IMG/VR virus record: IMGVR_UViG_3300000557_000765
Location: 308-20,859 of that record
Reading direction: 5' to 3' (one strand)
From: a virus
Length of the DNA stretch: 20,552 bases
A program made the position numbers and the translations under genes. The notes beneath the pieces were generated by a model that was given only the letters and a program-made list of their open reading frames with translations, was not told the origin of the DNA and did no database searches. Of this stretch, positions 1-7,300 are shown in pieces; the stretch's first letter is position 1, and every line of letters starts with the position of its first letter.

Positions 1-1
1 T

Positions 2-136
2 GATACCCCTGTTTGGCTGCACGAGTTAATCGAAGCAATAGATTTTCCAACAGGCGGAACGTACTCAATTAATAAACAAGTACTTGAGTTAAATATGGGG
101 GGAAATCATGTAAAGCTATCTCCCTTTGAAGATTAA
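2..136 (+). CDS. C-terminal end of a truncated gene (unknown phage protein)
   Basis: An open frame enters from the left edge and stops with TAA at 134-136, giving the last 44 residues of a protein that begins outside the window. The visible tail runs from DTPVWLHELIEAID to KLSPFED and has no recognisable motif. It lies 35 bases ahead of the next gene on the same strand, so it probably belongs to the same virion-protein operon. Reading frame and stop are clear. The function is unknown. Confidence 0.6.
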   Translation, partial: DTPVWLHELIEAIDFPTGGTYSINKQVLELNMGGNHVKLSPFED

Positions 137-171
137 ATTTGGTAAAGTAGGTTTATAAAGGAGGTATTGCA

Positions 172-585
172 ATGGCGTGGACTGAAATTGGCAAGAAAGT
201 GCTTTTTGAAGGTTTCGCAGAGTCTCTGGCCTGGTGGAATGTTTGCAATGAAGCTGGAGTTGCTTTAGATATGAAACAAGTGGGCTTTAAGTTTAAAGAA
301 GAATTAACGCAACAAATAGAACCTGGCGAATTTGGTATGGACCATACTGACGAGAGCCTTCCAGCCGAATTTACCATTCCTGCTGGTGAAAATGTAAGAT
401 ATGTAACTTTAACCTCTCCCTCTACCGTCATTGGTGAAAGTGGGGACGAATTAGCTATCTTTGATTTAACAGACGAAGGCAGCGTAGAGGAATTTCCTAA
501 TGGTGGAACCTTTATAATAGATTCTATTAAGTTTGATTTAAACCAGCCCGAAGGTACGCACACTGAACCTGAATTGCCGGATTAA
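172..585 (+). CDS. Hypothetical phage virion-associated protein (137 aa)
   Basis: This is a small acidic protein of 137 residues that I do not recognise. The ATG at 172 follows a strong Shine-Dalgarno sequence (AAAGGAGGT, about 157-165), which fixes the start. The N-terminal half (MAWTEIGKKVLFEGF, then an aromatic stretch with LAWWNVCNEAG) looks partly helical. The C-terminal half alternates hydrophobic residues and ends in IIDSIKFDLNQPEG, which suggests a beta-rich fold such as those of small tail or baseplate decoration proteins. It has no signal peptide or membrane segment. It sits just before a probable adhesin-like protein and ahead of the ejection-type proteins, so a structural or tail-associated role is inferred from position only. 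Confidence 0.7.
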   Translation: MAWTEIGKKVLFEGFAESLAWWNVCNEAGVALDMKQVGFKFKEELTQQIEPGEFGMDHTDESLPAEFTIPAGENVRYVTLTSPSTVIGESGDELAIFDLTDEGSVEEFPNGGTFIIDSIKFDLNQPEGTHTEPELPD

Positions 586-587
586 AA

Positions 588-605
588 TTCCCTCTGGGGA
601 GGGAA
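588..605 (+). promoter_or_regulatory. Hairpin enclosing the ribosome binding site of the 436-aa gene
   Basis: A perfect 7-bp inverted repeat (TTCCCTC at 588-594, GAGGGAA at 599-605) closes a 4-base loop. The purine-rich 3' arm with its adjoining Gs is the Shine-Dalgarno sequence for the ATG at 610. The 5' arm begins three bases after the stop of the preceding gene (583-585). Ribosomes finishing that gene would open the stem, so it may couple translation of the two genes. Confidence 0.55.
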
Positions 606-609
606 CTAA

Positions 610-1920
610 ATGAGTTATGAAATATCAGGAACTATAGTAAACGAACACAATGCTCCCATTGAAGGTGTAGAAGTAACCATCACTGGACACGACAGCGAAT
701 ATACCGATAGCAGTGGGGAATGGTCTGCCACGGTAGAGGGAGAGGTTAGTGTTACTCCTGAAACCTTTGGGTGGGTATTTACTCCTATTAGCCGTACGGT
801 TAGCTCTCCTGCTAGTGATTTAGATTTTGAAGGTAGGAATATGACTCGGCATGAATATGTTGAGGGGCCGTTCTTCGGAGTAGAAGATATTGGTTGGAGC
901 TATGAAATATCGGGAACGGTAACTGACAACGATGGGAACCCGCTTCAAGGGGTGAAGGTGAATTTTGATTGGCCCGGTTGGGGGCACTGCCCTTTAACTC
1001 CTGAATATACTGACTCTGATGGGAATTTTGTTAAAACTCATTGTTATGGAAATGATGTTAAGATTTGGTGCGATGATAAAGAAACTGCCTGGCCCGGTCC
1101 GACAAAGCCCTATCACATATTTGCCCCTGAATATCATACTGTTTCCGAAGCCGACAGCGAGGTTAATTTTCAATCTACTACCGAAACCCACGAATGGGAA
1201 GAAGAGGAACCCACAGAAACTTTAGAGCCAACATTTGGGGTTGTAGATATAGAATGGTATGAAATACAACCAGAGCCAATGGAGCCTGAAGAAATTTTAG
1301 AACCAACCTTTGGGGTAGAGGATATAGAATGGCAGGAGATACTTGATGTAGAAGAAGAGGTAACGGAAACGCTTGGCGGAGCTACCTTCGGTGTAGAAGA
1401 TATACAATGGCAATTTATAGTTACTGCCCCTCCCTATGAAGTTACTGGAGTAATAAGAGATGTTCAACATAATCCTATTGTTGGAGTTAAGGTAACAGCG
1501 ATCAGAGTGGCAGATAATCACAGCTATCCTTCTGTTCATACTAACGCTGCTGGAGAATACTTAATACAAAATATCCACCACGAGTGTCAAATTGTTGCTG
1601 CTAAAGAGAATTGGGAATTTACTCCGGGAGCCCATTTAGTTGACTATTACGAAAGCGGTATAAATTTTGAGGGGCTTCCTGTAGGCTTTGAAGAGCCTAT
1701 GCTGCCCGAAGTAGTGGGCTATTCGATCTACGGCATAGGCATAGATTTTCAAGTGTTAAATAATTACGATAACAAGGTGGGCAATTTAGGGCCAACACAT
1801 AACATAGATATAATATTCCCCGATAAAGCAAGAGAGCCCAGCCAGAAGTTGTATGGTATAGGTATAGACTTCCAGGTGATAAATACTTATCAAACAGGTA
1901 TTTTAAGGAGGGATAAGTGA
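610..1920 (+). CDS. Multi-domain beta-sandwich protein with carboxypeptidase-regulatory-like domains (probable virion surface/adhesin protein)
   Basis: This 436-residue protein has three copies of a carboxypeptidase regulatory-like (CarboxypepD_reg/Ig-like) beta-sandwich at about residues 2-78, 97-198 and 276-356. Each opens with Y-E-[IV]-[ST]-G-x-[IV] followed by P-[IL]-x-G-V-[EK]-V. Four copies of a short motif, [FT]-F-G-V-x-D-I-x-W, lie at residues 88-96, 208-216, 233-241 and 259-267, the last three about 25 residues apart in a Glu/Pro-rich linker. The C-terminus carries another repeat, YGIGIDFQV plus [LI]N[NT]Y, at residues 374-386 and 415-427. Such domains are common in phage tail fibres, capsid decorations and other surface proteins. 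I infer an adhesin or decoration role, not an enzyme. The start is set by GGGGAGGG just upstream, which lies inside a hairpin. No signal peptide is seen. Confidence 0.75.
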   Translation: MSYEISGTIVNEHNAPIEGVEVTITGHDSEYTDSSGEWSATVEGEVSVTPETFGWVFTPISRTVSSPASDLDFEGRNMTRHEYVEGPFFGVEDIGWSYEISGTVTDNDGNPLQGVKVNFDWPGWGHCPLTPEYTDSDGNFVKTHCYGNDVKIWCDDKETAWPGPTKPYHIFAPEYHTVSEADSEVNFQSTTETHEWEEEEPTETLEPTFGVVDIEWYEIQPEPMEPEEILEPTFGVEDIEWQEILDVEEEVTETLGGATFGVEDIQWQFIVTAPPYEVTGVIRDVQHNPIVGVKVTAIRVADNHSYPSVHTNAAGEYLIQNIHHECQIVAAKENWEFTPGAHLVDYYESGINFEGLPVGFEEPMLPEVVGYSIYGIGIDFQVLNNYDNKVGNLGPTHNIDIIFPDKAREPSQKLYGIGIDFQVINTYQTGILRRDK

Positions 1921-2006
1921 TGCCCGGGCCTAAGATAAAGTATAGAGTGGTAAAGAATAAGCCTAAAGAAAATAAAGAAAAGCCGGAGAAGAAAGAAGAG
2001 AAGTAA
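1920..2006 (+). CDS. Small lysine-rich ORF (28 aa), translationally coupled
   Basis: The ATG overlaps the preceding stop codon (TGATG at 1918-1922) and lies just after a good Shine-Dalgarno sequence (AAGGAGGG, about 1905-1912). The ORF encodes a 28-residue, very basic peptide (MPGPKIKYRVVKNKPKEN, then a Lys/Glu run) and stops at 2004-2006. It fills exactly the gap before the next gene. The ribosome binding site and coupling argue that it is translated. Its charge would suit binding to nucleic acid or to an acidic virion protein, but no family is recognised and no function can be assigned. Confidence 0.5.
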   Translation: MPGPKIKYRVVKNKPKENKEKPEKKEEK

Positions 2007-2024
2007 GAAAGGAGGGGAAGAGTT

Positions 2025-2603
2025 ATGCCCTGGGGACAGCTGATAGGAATGGCGGCGAGTTATCTAGCCCCACGAGCTTTAGATGCTTTATTCGGTGGCC
2101 AGCAGCAGATAGACCACCAGCAGGCAATGAAGCAGGCCCGTGCAGCCCTTGATCCACAGTTTCAGCGGACTTTAGATGATACCTTAGCTGGCTTAGATAG
2201 GCAGGCTATGGGAAGAGGGTTTTATGGCCAAATGCCCGCAGATGCTTTAAGAAGATCAACCGCAGCAGACCTGGCTATGCAACATCAGGGGCAGTTAGCT
2301 CAGTATGCTCATGGGATGCACGACAGGCAATTACAGCAGGCACAGATGGCTTTACAAGGCTGGCAGGGGATAGGGCAGTATGCAGGGCAGGCTGTTCCAG
2401 AAGTTATGGACGCTATACAGCAGAGAGATACTCCCTGGCCCTGGCAAAGACAGACTAATCCATTAGACCATTCTCCTGAAAGCCCTGCCTTAGAAGCTCC
2501 GGGAACTACAGGGCCCCATAGCGGAGGAGCAGCAGGAACTCTGTTAAGAGGTTCTCCAGTGAGGCCTCCAGGTGTTCCTGGCACTGGCAGGTATGGGTAT
2601 TAA
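2025..2603 (+). CDS. Gln/Ala-rich helical protein, probable DNA-ejection (internal virion) protein
   Basis: This 192-residue protein starts at an ATG preceded by GAAAGGAGGGG. Residues 4-24 form a hydrophobic/amphipathic segment (LIGMAASYLAPRALDALFGG). Residues 26-130 are Gln-, Ala- and Met-rich and look helical. Residues 135-192 are Pro/Gly-rich and probably disordered. Small proteins with a hydrophobic N-terminus and a Gln/Ala-rich helical body are typical of podovirus ejection proteins such as T7 gp14 (about 196 aa). The two following genes continue the small-to-giant order seen for T7 gp14-gp15-gp16. The role, helping form the channel that carries phage DNA across the host envelope, is inferred from composition, size and order. 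No residue-level homology is claimed. Confidence 0.6.
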   Translation: MPWGQLIGMAASYLAPRALDALFGGQQQIDHQQAMKQARAALDPQFQRTLDDTLAGLDRQAMGRGFYGQMPADALRRSTAADLAMQHQGQLAQYAHGMHDRQLQQAQMALQGWQGIGQYAGQAVPEVMDAIQQRDTPWPWQRQTNPLDHSPESPALEAPGTTGPHSGGAAGTLLRGSPVRPPGVPGTGRYGY

Positions 2604-2621
2604 GCGGAAGGAGGTGAGGAC

Positions 2622-4343
2622 GTGGTTGTGCATAGCTTAGGGGCTTACCTGGGAGGAGTAGCCCAGGTGGACCCGTTTCAAAGACAACGAGATATACAGG
2701 ACCAGAGAACTCAAAGAGAACAGCAGGAGAAGCTATTTAACCTCCAAAGGGCAATGCAGGAATTAGACCTGGAGAGGGCCCAGCACGATTTTGATTATAG
2801 GACAAGCCCTGAATATCTAGAACGGCAGGCGATTGACGCAGGGTTTTTGCCTTATGAAGATATTGAAGGGATAGACCAAGATAGATTTAGATTAACTGAA
2901 TTTCCAGGGCTGGAGGGTTTTCACCGCAAAGAACAACGCCCTGGCTGGGAGGACCCCCGGGAGCATATGGCTCGTGCTTTACAAGGCCAGGCAGTCCCCC
3001 TGGACCCTGCCGATGTTAAGCAATACGAACAGGAAGGATTAATTGTAGCAGAGGACCCCTACGCCGAAGGAATGTTCCACGTTAGTTTTCCGCCAGGGTA
3101 TGTTGATCCTGCTTCTTTATATGAAGGTGGCTGGCGGCAATATACAGATGATTATATGCGAAGGATGCAAGAGGCTGGAGAAGCGATATATCACCCTCAC
3201 CCTCAAAAAGAAGGTTACTGGCTGGAAGAAAGGTTAGGCCCTACCCCAGAAGAACAGTTGCAAATAATGGGGCAAATGGGATACCAGCCTATCACACAAG
3301 AGGAAGCTGCCTTTATACAAGAACAAGGCGGGCATGTTGAATGGTCCGGGTTTGATTATGAGGGGATACCTTTTGGGAGAGTTACTGAACCTTTAGGCCC
3401 AACACCAGAAGAACAGATGAGATTCGATTTAGATTTAATGGCGAATTATAATATTCTTAGCCCTGAAATGGCAGAAGCCTACGGTTATGAAGAAGATCAA
3501 TTGATGCCCTTAGAGGGGAACTTAGAAGGCTATTATATGCCTATAATGACTCCTGAAATGGAAGCGGAAATGGGGATGGAGACCTTTTTAGAGGACCCCG
3601 GCTCTTTTGGGGATTGGCTAATTTCCGAAGGAGTACCCCCAGATGCTGCACTGCAATTAGTTGCAGGCTACGGGGATAGATATGATATGGGAGATATACT
3701 CCAGCAGATCAGACATTTTGGAGAAGAGCCGGAAGGGATACCAGGAGTAGATACTCCAGAGGGGCCATTAGGGGGTATTCCCATGCCTGGAACTATAGGA
3801 TCAGGGTACCAATATACAAATTATTCCTATTTTGATGGCCAAAATTTTTGGCCTGTTGTTTCAAGGGTAGAAGAACGACCCGTTCCAGGAACAGCTTTAG
3901 GAACTGAGATGGTAGAAGAATACTATGCAATAGACCCAAACCAAAAAGAACCTATATTAATCCCACAAGATAGAGTTTTTGAGCAAACGCCTGAAGGCGG
4001 CTGGCAGCCTGTTGGTATGGGAGAACCTGTTGTTGATGAGGATGGAGATGAGCCTGGTTTTTGGGAAAGACTTTGGGCCTCTATTGCAGGCGGAGAAGCC
4101 TCTCCAGAACCAGAGGGAAGAATAGGGCAATTACAGGATGCTCGCACGGCAGCAGAAGGGGATATTCCTGATGAAATATTAGAAGATTATGCTGGAGAAT
4201 TTGCAGAGCAAATGTTGGAGCAGGGCCATTCGGTTGAGGACTTAAACCGTATTAGACGGGAAGATTTGAAACAGACAACAGGACTTACTGATAGAGAAAT
4301 AGATCGGTTGTTGGAAATGGTAAGAGCAATTATGCTTCAGTAG
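2622..4343 (+). CDS. Acidic internal virion / ejection-type protein (573 aa)
   Basis: The GTG start at 2622 follows AAGGAGGTGAG (about 2608-2618); an in-frame GTG at 2628 is an alternative. Residues 10-70 are Gln/Arg/Glu-rich and predicted helical (QRQRDIQDQRTQREQQEKLF), suggesting a coiled coil. The middle is acidic, aromatic and Pro-rich and contains two copies of LGPTPEEQ at residues 205-212 and 258-265, so part of it may be an internal duplication. The last 50 residues (SVEDLNRIRREDLKQTTGLT, then DREIDRLLEM) are helical again. No catalytic motif is visible. Its place between the Gln/Ala-rich small protein and the giant polyvalent protein suggests the middle component of an ejectosome, analogous to T7 gp15. 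This is an inference from synteny. Confidence 0.6.
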   Translation: MVVHSLGAYLGGVAQVDPFQRQRDIQDQRTQREQQEKLFNLQRAMQELDLERAQHDFDYRTSPEYLERQAIDAGFLPYEDIEGIDQDRFRLTEFPGLEGFHRKEQRPGWEDPREHMARALQGQAVPLDPADVKQYEQEGLIVAEDPYAEGMFHVSFPPGYVDPASLYEGGWRQYTDDYMRRMQEAGEAIYHPHPQKEGYWLEERLGPTPEEQLQIMGQMGYQPITQEEAAFIQEQGGHVEWSGFDYEGIPFGRVTEPLGPTPEEQMRFDLDLMANYNILSPEMAEAYGYEEDQLMPLEGNLEGYYMPIMTPEMEAEMGMETFLEDPGSFGDWLISEGVPPDAALQLVAGYGDRYDMGDILQQIRHFGEEPEGIPGVDTPEGPLGGIPMPGTIGSGYQYTNYSYFDGQNFWPVVSRVEERPVPGTALGTEMVEEYYAIDPNQKEPILIPQDRVFEQTPEGGWQPVGMGEPVVDEDGDEPGFWERLWASIAGGEASPEPEGRIGQLQDARTAAEGDIPDEILEDYAGEFAEQMLEQGHSVEDLNRIRREDLKQTTGLTDREIDRLLEMVRAIMLQ

Positions 4344-4353
4344 GGGTGAAAAA

Positions 4354-7300
4354 ATGGACTGGACGAAGTTTATCCAAAAACCTGAAGATAAAGAGGGAAT
4401 AAGCTGGACTGATTTTATTCGTCCTGATGATGAGGATAGGGACTATGCTGCTGAGCTTAGGCGGATTAGGGGTATTGCCGAGCCTCCCGAGGAAGCTCCA
4501 GATATAAGTTTTACTGATATAATGAGAGGAGCCCTTGCCTTCCCTCAAAGAGCAGGGCACGAGGCTGCCCGGGTTATAATGGGGATGGGAGGCCCGGAAG
4601 CGGCCGATGAATGGTTTGGAGCCGAGCATCGTCAGCCTCCAACAACTGGCTGGGAAGCGGCTGATATTACCGCTGATATTTTAGGAGAATTAACAGGGCA
4701 CGTAACCGGATTAAAGATGATAGGCGGGGTAACAAGACCTGCTGTTAGTTTATTGGGCAGAGGAATTACTACTGCCGCCCCTACTTTAACCAGGACCCTA
4801 CAACCATTTACTGCTCCCTTAGCTCCAGGAGTGCCTTTTGCAACAACAATGGCTGCAAGGACCGGAGTAGAACACCTTGCAGGAGAAGAGAAAGAAGCTG
4901 TTGATTACTTAGCCTCTGCTGCCTGGGGATTTGGGGCAGGAGTTACTTCTCCATTGGCGAGCAAATTAATAAGAGATATGCCTACGCAATTTAAAGGGAA
5001 CCCTTATGCAGCAGCTGAAACCGTATTAAGCGGAGCTGCTGCTGGTTTAGGCGGGGAAGTGGCTCAATCTATAGCAACAGGAGAAGTCTCCTCCCCTGGC
5101 GATATAGGTATGAGTATGGCTATGATGGCCTTATTCAATCTTTCAAGCATTATAACTAACCCTGCACAAAAAGCGGCTGTTATTGGAGCCCGTGATAAAG
5201 TTTTAAGGGATAGAGCAGCCTATGATGAATGGCTTAGAATAATAGGAGCATCACGTAAAGATTCACAACAAGACATTTTTAGAAAAGAAAGAGAGTTTTG
5301 GAAAGCACAAGAACAACGCTATGATGCAGAAAAGGCAGAACAAGCAAGGAAATTAGAAGCTCATATGAAAGAAATGATTAAAAAGTATATAGATTTACCC
5401 CCAGATGCTACTGATAGACAAATTAAAAACGCATTATATAAAACCTTCCACCCGGATATAGCCAGGGACAAGCCGAGTTTTACCGATTTTGGTAGGGCAA
5501 TCAAAGTAGCAAAACAAGTTATTCGGGCTACCCCTATGCCTGAAGGGGCTAAAAAGACTGCAGAACAGATGGTAACGAAATCACAAAAGACTTTGTTCCC
5601 TTCTCTTACCCACGGGGCCCGCCCTGTTATTTCGGTAGGCGATGACGGCAAAGTAAGAGTAACGGGCTTTGGAGAGGACGTTCGCTCTCCAAGAGATATT
5701 GATTTAGCTAAAGTACCGACAGTTTACGAGGAAACTCCTGCAATTACCGGAGATAGACCAACAACAGCAGAAGAAAGACAATTACAAAAAGATATGGTTA
5801 GAGATGCAGGGATTAAATATATTGCAGACCAGCTAAGAACCGCTGAGAGAGCAACCTTTACGACTGACGTGAGCCTTGAACCTGATATGCACGGCAAAGT
5901 GCGGCGAATAGGGGAATTTGAATTTTCCAGAAGTGATGAAGGGAAACCGTTTAAGGTTATTTCTTATGACTATGAAACAGGCGAGCCTGTGCCACGCATT
6001 AGACATAAATTTGATAGATTAGAGCAGGTTGCTGAATTTATACACTATTTGACGCCACATCCTTCTTATAAGGAAGTGAAAGAGTTAGAAACAGCACCGA
6101 GAGAGGTTGAGCCGTTTACTGTTCCTAAAGATAAGGTTTTAAATCAGTTAGAAGGTATTATTGAAAATTGGAAAGCAACCGGAATAGAAAAGATTTCTCC
6201 TGATGACCCCAGGAAAGGGGCGGCTGAAGAAAGGCAAGTCTATGATCAATTAAAAAGTTTGGTTAGAAAGCTAAAAGACCCCAGGGTTGCTGCGGAATAT
6301 ATTGGACCAAAAGAGGAATATTTAAAGTTACGAGGAGATCTAGAGAGATTTACAATTGGTACAGCAGAAAAGTTTGTTGAAAATTTGGTAGCAAGACAAA
6401 AAACTCCAGAAGAAGTTGCGGCAGACCAGATTCGGGAAGAAAGAGAAGCTATTGCTGAACCAGAACCTACTCCTGCCCCAGAACCTACTCCAGAACCTGT
6501 TGCTGAACCCGTGCTTACAGTAGAAACAAAAGATGATACCTTTGAGCTTAAAGTAGGCGATTGGGTGCAGCTTCCTGATAGAGCTGCTCCTGTTAAGGTG
6601 GTTGATGATACAGATACCGCCACGCTATCTTTAGAAACAGAACACGGGGCCGTGATGAAAAGGGGTAGAGGGGCTTTAGAGGGAGCACAAAAGATTGAAG
6701 AACCTCCCGCTGAGCCTGCTGCTCCAGAACCTGTTGAGGACCCCCCGGCAACAAAGGAAGCCCCTGGGCCTGAAGATGCTCCTGCCCCGGGTCCACTTGA
6801 ACAGAGGGTCCACCAGGAGATTACTGAAAAGGACACCGAGTTAGCAGATTATATGGTTCAAAGGGCTATGGACTGGTTAGGGAAAGAACCATTATCTAAA
6901 TTACAAGAAGCAGGTCCTGATGACGATATTATTGGCGAGGTTAATGCCCCGCTTTTAATTAACAAAATTGGTATAGCAGCCACCGGAACTACTCAGTTAA
7001 ACAAGGCCAGAGAAGCAGGAGTTATGAGGTTAATGTTGGAGAAAGGGGATATTACCCAGGAAGAATGGGACGACTACCTTAGCGGCTTAGGATTAAAAGA
7101 ACCGGAGAAGGAAAAGTTTATACAACGCAGGGTTGATGCTGAGGCTTTTGAGCGGACGATGAAACACTTTGGGTATGAAAGCCTTTACGACAAGGAAAGA
7201 GCCGAACAAAAGAGGCCTATGGTAGCCAAATCAGATTTTAAGTTATGGGAAGAGAGGTATCTGGAAGAAGTAAAAAAAGATGAACCCTTTTTAAAAAGAC

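Noticed and set aside
6246-6836. Long - strand open frame (196 aa) rich in Ser, Gly, Ala and Val
   Set aside because: It lies opposite the Pro/Glu-rich linkers of the giant gene; its composition is the expected shadow of those repeats and it has no ribosome binding site.
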